From Pigoraptor vietnamica (lineage: Eukaryota; Opisthokonta; Filasterea), in assembly GCA_943704525.1 (NCBI GenBank), contig CALSCQ010001925.1, positions 1 to 14,331 on the forward strand: 14,331 nt of DNA. The letters are read 5' to 3'. Position numbers and translations under genes: made by a program. Shown here piece after piece: positions 1 through 9,856 of this stretch. Positions within the stretch are counted from its first letter, which is position 1; each line of letters starts with the position of its first letter. Below the pieces are notes generated by a model. The model ran no database searches and was not told the origin of the DNA. It was given only the letters and a program-made list of their open reading frames with translations.

Positions 1-79
1 CTCTCTATCTCACACACACACACTCTCTCTCACTCTCTCCCTCCCTCCCTCCCTTCCTCCCTCTCTCTCTCCCCGCCCC
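1..79. repeat. Pyrimidine-rich CT/CA/CCCT low-complexity tract
   Basis: This is a mixed simple repeat of CT, CA and CCCT units, almost free of purines apart from the CA run near 11-23. It runs into an intron acceptor (catcacag, ending at 90), so it is the tail of a NUP160 intron and also acts as an extreme polypyrimidine tract. It sits at the window edge, and a similar (CT)n tract ends the other side. Confidence 0.85.
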
Positions 80-90
80 GGGCATCACAG

Positions 91-1926
91 GCGGCGTGAC
101 TGCCTGCGCCGGTTCGTCACCGTGTTGGCAGAGCGGGGCGAGCACGCCGCGCTGTGTCGCATGCCGTATGCGGGCCTGGAGGCGGAGGCGGAGGCTGCGC
201 TGCTGTTCACGGCGCGTAACAGCGACGAGACGGCCTCGCCGAACGCATATGACCTTCTGTATGCGTTTCATGTTCACCGTGGCAACTACAGGCAGGGTAC
301 GTATTTCCGCAGAAACTCACAGCGCAATTTTGCGGTCGCTAAAATGCTTGCTGTGATGTGGCGCAGCGGGCTCGGTCATGTTCGAGTGCGCCCAGCGACT
401 GGGGGCGGAGGGTCACGTGGCGTCGGCGGCCGTGCTCCAGCAGCAAGCCAAGTGCCTCCTGGCTGCGCGGAATGCGCTGCGTCTGGCGGACCCCGCGCAC
501 GCGTGGATTGTGGCGCCCCGTGAGTACCGACCGAGCGAGTGGGCCAAGGTGGGCGGCGTCGCAAGGTGGCTGGTGTGTCGTGGATGCACGTGCTCACTGC
601 AATTCGGCCTGCAGCGAAAGCGCGAGGAGGAGAGTGGCTCTGTGCGTGTGGATCAAGGTGTGTGGGCCGCACACGGGTGCTAGCATTGTGGGAGTTGGTT
701 GTGAACGACGCTGTGTGTGCGGCACATTTTGCGCCTGTTGCTAATCGCACTTGATCACAGACGAGGCCGACGGCGTTACTGTGGTTGAGCCGCCCGACGT
801 GGACCGGTTATACGCGAGCGTAATGGCGCGCCTCACACTCGCGCAGGCGGGCGACGAGGGTGAGTGGCGCTTGTCGCGTGCTCGAATGAATTTGTTGTGC
901 TGACACCCCGTCCTCGCCGCAGTGCCCCCTGCGTCGGCGGCGCCCGCAGACCTTCTGGCCCTCCTGCTGCAGGCTGGTCACGTGGACGCCGCCGTTACTC
1001 TGGCGCGGCTGTTCGGGCTTGAGCTAGGGAGCGTATTTGATGCGCTGGCAACGCGGTGCGCGGGCGTGCGCGACGGCGGGTGAGCATTGTGGCCGCGCAT
1101 GCTGCATGGAAAGTTCGGTATTTGTTCGGCGCGCCTTGGACGTGTACAGTATATGAACGAACCCGCTCGCAGTCCGCTGGTGCTGCCGGATGCGCACGAC
1201 GCGTGGGAAGGACTGCGCATGCTGCTCGAGCGATACGACGGCCGCCACACCAACTATTCAAACCACGTGCGCGCGATTGACAGGCTGCTTGCCGCCGATG
1301 GCCGGGCGGCGCTGCCTGCGTGGCTGGTGGCGTCGCTGAAGGTGAGGGGCGCTACTGTGCGCTCTGCTCACGTGAGTCTGTTTTTGAACCATATCCCCCT
1401 CAGAACCGTGCCCGCTCTGCATTTCTATGTGGTGCATCGGGCGTCCCTTTTACCGACGGCGCCACTCGATGTATAAGCAATCCCCCCCCAGTATTTGTCT
1501 GAGCCTTCTTGCGTGCCATGCCGCTGCAGAAGGCGCATCCCATGGCCCTCGTAGGCGTCTACATCAAGCACGACCGCCTTGTGGATGCCGCGCGCCTCGC
1601 CGCCGACCACCTGCGAGCCGTCACCACGGGAGCAGGCGCCGACGCTTTCGGCATTGCTGTGAGTGTGCAAGTGGGTCTGATGCTCGAAGTTTCGTGCGCA
1701 GCTGCTTACACACATTCTGCCGATCATGCAGAATGCCGTCCACGGAACGGAACCGCCCGTGCTCATGCCCCTTCACACCCTCGAGCGACTGTATGCGGCG
1801 CTGTCCGACGGTGCACACGCGTCGACAGACCACGCCGAGGCACGTGACGCGCTCAGGGATGGCCTCGCTGCCTATGTGCGCCACGCCCGCAGTGCTTCCG
1901 CAAGCGCGCGTGCACTCGGTCGGTGA
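91..1926 (+). CDS. NUP160: Nucleoporin NUP160 C-terminal region, 5'-truncated by the window edge, 7 exons
   Basis: NUP160 is a structural subunit of the Y (Nup107-160) complex that builds the outer rings of the nuclear pore. Exons: 91-296, 367-519, 761-859, 923-1079, 1173-1341, 1530-1658, 1732-1926; they join in frame into 368 residues ending at TGA 1924-1926. The recognisable family stretch is LLYAFHVHRGNYR, then (across the first intron) AGSVMFECAQRLG, then RNALRLADPAHAWIV and RLTLAQAGDE; later come AWEGLRMLLERY, LPAWLVASLK and DAARLAADHL. The order and spacing match my knowledge of the alpha-helical C-terminus of animal NUP160. Only the C-terminal quarter or so of a roughly 1400-residue family is present; the beta-propeller lies upstream of the window. 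The 241-nt intron 520-760 falls where animal homologues have a variable linker, so a missed small exon there cannot be excluded. The gene converges on the NDPK gene 77 bp downstream. Confidence 0.9.
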
Positions 1927-1932
1927 CCGCAG

Positions 1933-1938
1933 CATAAA
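1933..1938 (+). terminator. Possible variant poly(A) signal (CATAAA) after NUP160
   Basis: CATAAA lies 7 nt after the NUP160 stop, in the only 77 bp between two convergent genes. No AATAAA is visible here on either strand. The match is short and very close to the stop, so it is weak. Confidence 0.25.
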
Positions 1939-2003
1939 CAAGCAAACAGGATTTCCAACCGCGCCACAGATTGTGCAGGTCAAGCGAGGCACCGAGGCCA
2001 CGT

Positions 2004-2657
2004 TTACTCGTAGATCTGGCCACGCGCGGCAGGCGTCCACGCAACGAGCTCCTCAGGCTTGAACCAGAGGGCAATCTCCTTCTCGGCGCTCTCGACGCTG
2101 TCGCTGCCGTGGATGATGTTGCTGTGTATGCGTGCGAAGTCATAGTGAGCCGACTGTCAAAGGCAGACAAACTGCAAGCCGCACACGGCAACCCACCGGC
2201 CAACGTCGATGGCGTAGTCACCGCGGATGGTGCCGGGGGCCGAAGCAAGAGGGTTCGTCTCGCCGAGCATCTTGCGGCCAGTCTTGACCACGTCCTTGCC
2301 CTCCCAAACCTGCAGAACGCGCGTCAGTTGGTGCCACTCACCAACAGGCCACACCCGACCACCCACCGTCGCGACAACGGGGCCAGACGACATGTAGCGC
2401 ACAAGGCCGGGGAAGAAGGGGCGCGCGGCCAGGTCGGCGTAGTGCTGGCGAAGGAGGTCCTCCGAGGGGTGGATGAACTTGAGGGCGACGAGGCGGTAAC
2501 CGCGCGTCTCAAAGCGCTTGATGATCTCGCCAACCTGCGACAAGAGGAAACATGTTGAGAGGCGCCTTTTCGAACCCCGCGACGCACGTGCTGTACCCAC
2601 GAGTCCGCGCTGGACGCCGTCGGGCTTGACCATGATGTAGGTGCGCTCGGTAGCCAT
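2004..2657 (-). CDS. Nucleoside diphosphate kinase (NDPK/NM23 family), 4 exons, complete
   Basis: The enzyme transfers the gamma-phosphate from ATP to NDPs through a phospho-histidine intermediate and acts as a hexamer, mostly in the cytosol. Exons on the minus strand, 5' to 3': 2657-2601, 2534-2367, 2309-2197, 2121-2004. They encode 151 residues, against about 152 for human NM23. Landmarks are [16 protein letters not shown] (nucleotide-binding Lys11), [38 protein letters not shown] and the active-site [16 protein letters not shown] with catalytic His117. The C-terminus is IYE, as in animal enzymes. The introns are 66, 57 and 75 nt and all start with gtgggt. Splicing after GL, VVAT and within GR restores the family sequence exactly, which fixes the boundaries. 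The ATG at 2657 gives the standard N-terminus MATERTY. No N-terminal targeting extension is apparent. It shares a divergent promoter region with the ARAP-like gene. Confidence 0.96.
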
Positions 2658-3197
2658 GGTGCGTGCGGGTGCGAGGGCCGGTGCGGACAGGGAAGAGGAG
2701 GACGGGGCGGGGCGGGACTGCTCCGAGGGGCCCTTTTGGAGAGAAGCCACGAGCTGTGCGGCGTGCAGCATTCGCAAACGGCAGGCAGGGTGAGTGCCGC
2801 CGAGGGGTGTTGCAGATGGCGTGTGGGCGCACGTGGCGCAGACGCGAGCTCTCGCTTGGCGCGGATCACGTGACATTCAGTTCTAGCGAGGTCTCGCTTC
2901 ATCACGCGATTGGCCGCCCATAGTCGCCCCATAGTGGGCCGACTGCCGACTGTCAACAATCCCCTGCCGCAAACACACGCGGTGTGCGTGTGCTGCATGC
3001 ACGAGGGACGCCGCTGTGCCCATGCCCCTTGAAGGCGCGCACGGGGGCCGCTGCAGCGACGCAGTGCGCAGCGTGTGCTTGGTGCTGTGCGCAGCGTGCT
3101 TTGGTTCCGGTCACACACACCGCCGCTTTGACGCTTGGACCGCAGGAGCGCCTGTCTGCAGTGTGTCGTGCGCCGCAGCGGCGCCTGCTGCGCGGCG
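2658..3197. promoter_or_regulatory. Divergent promoter region between NDPK (-) and ARAP-like gene (+)
   Basis: This 540-bp stretch separates two divergent start codons and holds no supported gene. It contains a perfect palindrome TCACGTGA at 2866-2873, a reverse CCAAT box (GATTGGC, 2908-2914) and a pyrimidine tract next to the NDPK start. A 12-nt direct repeat, GTGCGCAGCGTG, occurs at 3064-3075 and 3087-3098. No TATA box is evident. The promoter role is inferred from the gene arrangement. Confidence 0.6.
2689..2702 (-). promoter_or_regulatory. 5'TOP-like pyrimidine tract in the NDPK leader
   Basis: On the minus strand this is TCCTCCTCTTCCCT, 14 uninterrupted pyrimidines separated from the NDPK ATG by 31 nt. 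The same spacing is seen for the pyrimidine tract upstream of RPL18A in this window. It could be a transcription-initiation (TOP-type) element; the start site itself cannot be read from sequence. Confidence 0.4.
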
Positions 3198-6100
3198 ATG
3201 GCGTCTCCGACGGTGCGCGACTGGCTGTGCGGCCTTCGCCTCGAGACGTACCACGACGCCTTTGTGAACAATGGCTATGACGACCTTGCCGTGTGCGCCG
3301 AGCTCTCGGAGGAGGACCTCGACAGCATGGGCATCACGCTGCCCGGGCACCGCCGCCGTCTGCTTGCAGGCGCGCGCAGGATCATGGACCCCTCCGCACC
3401 GGACGCGGCGTCGTACCGCGAGTCGGCCATGTTTGAGGCGCCCGCTGCGGAGCCGCTCGCGACGTCGCCCCTCTCCCCTTCACCCATCGCGCAAAGCCCG
3501 CTTGCGCTTGAGGACGGGTCGAGCCCAAAACCGCCGCCGCGGAAGCCCCCGAAGCTGCCCGCGGGCTCGCGCGCCTCTCACATTGCGGACGACACGGCCG
3601 GGAAGCGCGCATCCATGATTGGGGAGCCTGGCACGTCGCAGTCGCCGTCGGCGCCGCGCCTGTCTCGCCCGACGCCGGCGTCGCTCCCCGTGAGTCTGTC
3701 GGACGTGGGTACCGCGGCACGCAGCCTCTTACTCACACCAGACTGACTATGCTCTCGCGTCCCGTGTGAAGCCCGTGCTGTTGCTGCTTGTCGCGTGCCA
3801 CTCGGCCTCAAGCGGACTCGGTGTTTGTGAATTGGTCGACTGTGTACTGCTTGTGTGTCGACCATTTGCGCGCGCTAATTCGCACGCACTGTGCCTGCGC
3901 AGTCGTTGCGGTCAGTGGACTTGAGGCGCCACACGGGCTTTCTTTCGAAGCAGGGCGGCGCGAACAACAACAAGGGCTGGCAGCGCCGTTACTGCGTCTG
4001 GAACGGCGCCCAGCTCGAGTACTACAAGGCGGAAGTGGTGGGCAGCCCTTCGCACGCGTGCCTCTGTGCTTTGGTCCGCCTGTGCCCTGGGCTTGGCGTA
4101 ACACTGGCGAATGCGCACAGGACAAGGAGCCCGCGGGCGTGATTGCGCTTGCAGAGATGCTGGAGCTGCGCACCCCGCGGTCCACGGACCCCAAGTACCG
4201 ATATCTCTTTGAGGTGGTCACGAAGCGCCAGCGCACGTACTTATTTTGCGCGGACGGCTCGGGGGAGCTCGAGGAGTGGACGACCCTTCTGCGGGCGGCC
4301 ATCTGCGGTGAAGAGGTTGGTCGGGAGGGCGGATACGGATGCTGGATGCCTAGTTTGTGTTCACGCGTGTTTCAACGCGCGAGTGTTGGTTTGATGTGTT
4401 CGCGGGGAGTGTGTTGGTGGTGGGGTGTGCTGTGACGCGGCATCGCAAGCGGTCGACCGTGAACTGCGCTGAGTGCGTGCGGGCCGTGCGTGCGCAGCAG
4501 ACCGGCGGCAGTGCGGTCGCGCCGTCCGGAAAGGAGCGCTTTGACAAGGGCGGATGGCTCAAGAAGCAGGGCAACAACATGGCGCGCGACTGGAAAAAGC
4601 GCTACATTACAGTGAAGGACGGCGAGATCAACTACTACAAGGACTATGAGGTAATGTGGCTGGGTGGGCGTGGACTGAGTGGAGGGGGGGGGGGGACGAA
4701 AGGGCTCTGCACCGGCTCATGCAAGTGGCTCACACATGGCCGCGCGCAGGACTTCGAGCGGCGGGAGCCCATCAGCACGATCAACACGCTGACAGTGTCG
4801 GTCAAGATCGACGACGCGCAGAAGTTCCGCTTTCAGATTGTGACGCTGAACCGGACGTACTTTTTCCAGGCGGAGAACGGCGAGGACATGCAGAGCTGGA
4901 TCACGGCGATCCAGAACTCGATCCTCTTCAGCCTCAACAGCAACACGAGCGACAAGGCGAAGGTGCGCCGGCGTTCCTCGGGAATTTGTCTTGTGTGCCA
5001 AGGCGGGCGATTGTCCCCTCTCCGTGTCTCAGAACCGCCACCTTCTCCCCCGTATCACGCCCATGCTCTGTGCGTGTCCCATGCGAGTTTTGCTCACGGC
5101 CTTACCCGCACTTCTGATTGGCCCGCAGTCACAGCAAGGGAGCGTCACAAAGGCATCGCGGCCGATGTTCATGTCCGGCCTCGCCGCGCTCGAGTCTGTG
5201 CGCGAATTGCCCGAAAATTTGCGCTGCGCCGACTGCAATGCTGAAAGTGGGTGCGGGCGTGCCGTGTGCTGCGCGTATTTGAGGGCAGTGGCTGACCGCT
5301 ATTTTCTCACCGAAGATCCCGACTGGGCGTCGATCAACCTCGGCATACTCGTCTGCATCGAGTGCTCTGGCATCCACCGCAGCATGGGCGTGCACATTTC
5401 CAAGGTCCGCTCCGTCACGCTCGACGAGTGGAGCCCTCACCTGGTGGCGGTGGGTGCGGCCGTGTAGCTCTGCGCGAATGCCTTGTTTTGGCTGGATGCC
5501 GGCTATTCGTTGTCTTCCAGTGTGCGTGCGTGCGTCGCTGCGGCCTGTGATAGCGTGCGTGGGTGTTGTTCAAGTGAGTGCTGAGTCACGGGCGCCGCAG
5601 ATGATGAAGGCCGTCAGCAACGCGCGATCGAACGAGTTTTGGGAGGCGAACATTGCCGACGGATTTTCGAAGCCTGCGCCGGACCAGGACCGCACAACGC
5701 GCGAAAATTACGTCCGCGCAAAGTACGAGCGCAAGGCGTTCTGTCGGCAGAGCCGCCCGGGGGCCACCCGCGATGTTCTCGGAAAGGCACGTCCGTACCG
5801 TCCGTTGCGTGGGGTGTCTGGTGTGGCGCACGTGTCTGAGATGACGTGTCGTGTTGTTTGTGTTTGGGTGGAAGTGGCGCGTGGGAGTGACCGGCTGTTG
5901 TGTTTGATGGACGCAGGAGCTGGTTGCGAATGCTGCCACAGAGGACCTGGTGGGTACGATCGAGCTGCTTGCGCTTGGCGCGCCCGTCGACTACGCGAGT
6001 CCGGACGCGGAGAATCGGACGGCGCTTCACGCGGCGGCGCACGCAGGGCGGCTGCTGCAGGCGATACTCCTGCTGCAGAATGGCGCGACGGCTACTGTGA

Positions 6101-6820
6101 CGGACTGCCGGGGGTACCCTCCTCTGCACTATGCGGAGACGGCGGGGCACGAGGACATGGCGCGCGTCATTGGCGAGAGCGTCGCGAAGGCCCTCAACGA
6201 GGACAGGGTATGTACTCCTCGCTCAGCGCCCTGTTTCGACACAGCAAAGTGCTCACACGTTCGCCTGGCAGGCAATGCACGAGTCGGCGTCGTCGCAGTC
6301 ACAGACGTACCCGCGCAAGCGCGGCTACCTGCAGAAGCAGGGGGGCAGCAACAAGGGCTGGCGGCGGCGGTACATTGTCATGGAGGGCGGTGCGCTGCGC
6401 TACTACAAGAACGAAGGGGATGCGTCGGTGCCCGGACGGGAGGCCGGTGCCATCCACTCGTGGGACATGACGGGCGTGTCGCCGGCGTGGGAGGACCGTG
6501 ACAATCCCAAGTCGTTCCGCTACTGCTTCACGGTGCAGACGGGGCGTGGGCGCGACTACGCCTTTTGCGCGGACTCTGCGGGCGAGATGAACGAGTGGAT
6601 GGACGCCCTGAAGGCCATGGTGCCTGCCAACGCAACGCCCTCGCGGCCGCGGCGTGAGCAAATAATGGAGGTGCGTCGGGTCCGACGTGCCGATGGCGCG
6701 TGAGTGGTTGCACCATGTCACGAGGGGTTCTTGTGGTGTGAGTGTGTCCTAACGTCGTGCTGCTGTCGTGCAGGGTGCGACGCGAACTGGCCACTTGTAC
6801 AAGCGCGGTGGCACGAACAC

Positions 6821-6862
<42 letters not shown>

Positions 6863-9681
6863 CGCCCGCGCGCGATTGTGTGCCGTGCTGTTGTGCTGCG
6901 TGCTGAGGGCTTTGCGTACCCGCAGTCGTGGAAGCGGCGCTTCTTCATCCTGAAGGGCAAGGAGCTCTTCTACTTCAAGTCTGAGGAGGTGCATGATGCT
7001 CGTTGTGCTTCGTGGTGCATTCGCTTCTGCTGGGTGGGCGGGGGAATGGTTTGGGGTTGTCGTATCGAGCGCGCGTGTGTGTGCGTGTGAGTGTTGCATC
7101 ACACGGCGCTTACGGCGGCGCGGCACTGCAGGACGGCCTCCCCATCGACAGCATTGACATGCGGCGCGTGACGAACATGGGCGAGGGCGAGGGCGGCGCA
7201 AAGACGGGCGGCGAGGGGGAGCCGGGCTCGTTCCATCTCGCCAGCGCCATGCGCACGTTCTACCTCCGCGCCGACACGCGCGAGGACATGGTCGCGTGGC
7301 TGCAGGCGCTGAAGAACACGCAGGTGTTTGGGGTTCTCCTTCAGGAGCTGCTCAAGAACAGCCCGCGCCGCGTGCCCCGGATTGTCGAGTTTGCGCTTGG
7401 CTATGTCGAGAAACATGGTGGGTTGCAAGGGGGACGATGGAGGGCGGAGCAATCCGATGGGGATGGGCTTGGGATGAAGTGCGCGTGTGACTCGCCGTGC
7501 TTGCGTGCGTGCAATGTGTGCATGTGGGACCGTGAGGTGTGGGTGTGTGGGTGCAGCGATGTACTGATGGCGGCGGGATGGGCAGGGCTTGAGTCGGAGG
7601 GCATCTATCGCCTGTCGGGCCAGAGCACCGCAATTCAGCAGCTGCGCATCCTCGTGAACCAAGACGAGGAGCAGCTGACCGAGGCCGTCTGCACCGACGT
7701 GCACGACGTGTCTGGACTGCTCAAACTCTACTTTCGCGAAATGCCGGAGCCCCTCATGACGTTCAAGGGCTACGCGGACTTCATTGCGTCGAGCCGTGGG
7801 TTTTGTCGCGCGGCATGGACACTGTGCGCATGCCTTGTGGTGCCACGCAATCGCCGTGTGCGCACACGTCCCTGTTGCCTCTCGGCTGTGTTCTTCCCCT
7901 GAGGCAATCCCGTCGCAGGCATCCAAGACCACGACTCGCGCCTCTACGAGCTGCAGCGCTGCGTGTACGACCTGCCCATCGAGAATTTCTGGACACTGAA
8001 GATGCTGATGGCCCATCTGGCAAAGTGGGCACCCGCCTCGTGTAATCCGCAAGCATGCTCACGCCCGCCACGCCCACTCGCACCCCCACACCCCCACATA
8101 CACACCCGCACGCCAGCATTCTCGGTTGTCTCTGCTGATGGCCGCGCACGTGTCGCAGAGTGTCGGAGCGGCAGGCCGTGAACAAGATGGGCACGTCGAA
8201 CCTCGCGATTGTCTTTGGGCCGACGCTGATGACGGTGAGCTCGCAGGACACGGGCGTGCTCGGCGAGATGAGCGAGCAGTACCGCGTCGTCCAGGACATG
8301 GTCACCTACCACGAGTGGATGTTTGGCCGCCCGGAGGAAGAGGATCCCCGCGTCGCAGAGCGCGCTAAGAGGATGCCTGCCGTCTCCGCGGGTGCCTCGG
8401 CCGCCACAGCCGCCGGCGCGCCCACGGCCGCCCCCGAGGGTGGACACGCGCAGTCGGTGGACATGGAGGCCAAGATGGAGGAGTTCAAGCGGAAGCTTGA
8501 GGCGGCGCAGGCGCAGACGAAGAGCACGAACGCGCAGGTGCGCCCATGTGCGTGCGCACACTTTTTGCTGTTGTCACGAATGCTCACATATGCCGCTGCA
8601 GGACACGAGTTCGATCGCGTTCAATCTCGAGGTGTATGTGGAGCCGCTGGGCACCACGGCGACGCTGGCGGTCACGGGCGCGATGTCGGCACGGGAGATG
8701 GTGGATATGGCGGTGCAAAAGTGCAGTCTGCAGCATGGCGACTGGGCCGTGTACGAGGTGCTGCGGTCGGGATACCTCGGTGAGTGCTCGCAAAGCGGCG
8801 GACGGTGTGTGCCAGGGAGTCAATCACTGACGAGTGGACATGCAGAGCGCGAGCTCAGCGACGACGAGAAGGTGCTGCGGGCGACCTCGCAGTGGGAACT
8901 GAACACGCAGAACCACCTCATGATTCGGCGGGCGACGGTTCGGCCGATGCTGCTGGAGCTGGTGAGCCTCCTTGCTGCGTGCGCTCCGCATTCACTCCCG
9001 AGCACACACATGCACGCACGCGCACGGCCAGCACCACAGACATGGAGTCGCTCACTATTGCCGACACATCCGCCCGAACGCTCAGATCAAGGCGAATCCC
9101 AAGGCAACGCTCACGACGATGACGCCGGTGCGCGGCTTCCTGCACAAGGAGGGCGGGAGCCACAAGTCTTGGAAGAAGCGGTACTTTGTGACGATGCCCG
9201 ACGGCCTCTACTACTACAAGGATGCGTCTGCAAAGGCACGTGGCTGCGCGTGCGTGCGATCGCGTGCGTGTGATTGCGCAATTGCATGCGTGCTTGATTG
9301 GCCCCGCATATGTGGCTGACTCGATTCCGCGCAGAGCACGCCGCTGGGCTCGTTTCCGTTCAAGGGCCTCCTGTCGTACTACGTGCGCGACCACAAGAAG
9401 GCGCCGACGCGGCACTGCTTTGGGCTGCGCATTCCGGGCGCCGTGGGCGAGGAGGATGCCGTGCGCTTCCTGTGCGCGGACGAGCGCGAGGACGTCGACC
9501 GCTGGGTGGCGTCGCTGGCATTCTTCAAGGTAGGTCCTTCCCCCCCTTCCCCCCTTTCCTTTACGTACTCCAGGCTGACGTGTGTCCGTCGCAGTACCTG
9601 CTCGACCCTCCGAAGCAGCCGCTGCGCCAGCCGCCGCCCAAACCCATCAAGAAGTCGCCATCTCACGAGTTGCTTCCTTAG
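3198..9681 (+). CDS. ARAP: ARAP-like ArfGAP/RhoGAP protein: SAM-PH-PH-ArfGAP-ANK-PH-PH-RhoGAP-RA-PH, 21 exons
   Basis: Predicted dual GTPase-activating protein for Arf and Rho, recruited to phosphoinositide membranes by PH domains. Exons: 3198-3689, 3903-4037, 4121-4315, 4498-4650, 4750-4962, 5129-5246, 5316-5449, 5601-5786, 5917-6207, 6272-6670, 6774-6821, 6926-6988, 7132-7417, 7586-7795, 7919-8024, 8159-8537, 8602-8779, 8846-8961, 9086-9235, 9335-9529, 9595-9681 (1377 aa). SAM about 5-64; proline-rich KPPPRKPPKLP 111-121; PH1 172-272; PH2 290-390; ArfGAP 414-530 with zinc Cys429/432/449/452 and catalytic Arg457 (ECSGIHRS); ankyrin repeats 555-635; PH3 655-758; PH4 777-870; RhoGAP 875-1060 with arginine finger Arg913 (GIYRLSG), Lys951 and NKMGTSNLAIVFGPTL; acidic/Ala linker with a short coiled coil about 1110-1130; RA 1137-1234; PH5 1247-1348. 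The ATG at 3198 opens the SAM domain. The exon 2 donor could instead be at 4034. Two introns (5787, 9236) are read as GC-AG. Human ARAPs are about 1450-1700 aa. Confidence 0.88.
4684..4695 (+). repeat. Homopolymer of 12 G in an ARAP-like intron
   Basis: An uninterrupted run of 12 G lies inside the 99-nt intron 4651-4749. Runs like this are prone to length error in assemblies, but it does not touch coding sequence. Confidence 0.9.
5787..5916 (+). other. Predicted GC-AG intron between ArfGAP and ankyrin exons
   Basis: The exon ends ..DVLGK and the next begins ELVANAATEDL. No well-placed phase-0 GT donor exists, but AAAG^GCACGT at 5783-5792 gives a phase-0 junction to the acceptor ending at 5916. 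The alternatives are weak GT donors at 5775, 5814 or 5832, which would change the linker by -4, +9 or +15 residues. Confidence 0.6.
6822..6860 (+). repeat. (GT)n microsatellite forming the 5' end of an intron
   Basis: About 19.5 GT units start exactly at the 5' splice site after the 16-residue exon 6774-6821 of the ARAP-like gene. Any GT in the tract could serve as donor, but only the first keeps the PH4 sequence clean (GGTNT joined to SWKRRFFIL). Confidence 0.85.
9236..9334 (+). other. Predicted GC-AG intron within PH5
   Basis: Joining ..YYYKDASAK to STPLGSFPFKG in phase 0 requires a donor at 9236, where the sequence is AAAG^GCACGT (9232-9241), identical over ten bases to the donor at 5783-5792. 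The acceptor is gcag, ending at 9334. GT alternatives at 9226, 9240, 9250 and 9254 are out of phase or weaker. Confidence 0.6.
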
Positions 9682-9856
9682 AACATCGGCGCAATGATTG
9701 TCGTTGTGGTTTCGCGTGCATGCGGCGCGTGCGTTTTCGCGTGCACATTGTATTTCCATGGCCTTGGGGGCTTCTAAACAGCGCCGCACGGCCGTGCCTC
9801 CTTCCATCCACGGGTTTGAAGGAGTTGCTTGCGAACAACCAGTGGCTCAATGCGGC

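Noticed and set aside
520-760. Possible extra NUP160 exon within the 241-nt intron
   Set aside because: The flanking exons join in phase, and this region is a variable linker in animal NUP160; no conserved peptide was visible, so none was called.
3135-3197. N-terminal extension of the ARAP-like protein upstream of ATG 3198
   Set aside because: The in-frame extension begins at a TTG, not an ATG, and its Cys/Arg-rich translation does not resemble protein; the SAM domain starts right after ATG 3198.
2324-3271. 315-residue minus-strand open frame over NDPK and its promoter
   Set aside because: It is a shadow frame: it overlaps the NDPK exons in a different frame, is Arg/Ser/Pro-rich, and has no family features.
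7099-8052. 317-residue minus-strand open frame opposite the RhoGAP exons
   Set aside because: Antisense to well-supported RhoGAP exons and introns; high GC makes long antisense frames common here.
8323-9273. 316-residue plus-strand open frame over the RA/PH5 region
   Set aside because: It only partly shares frame with the RA exon; the rest reads through introns and is low-complexity Arg-rich sequence.
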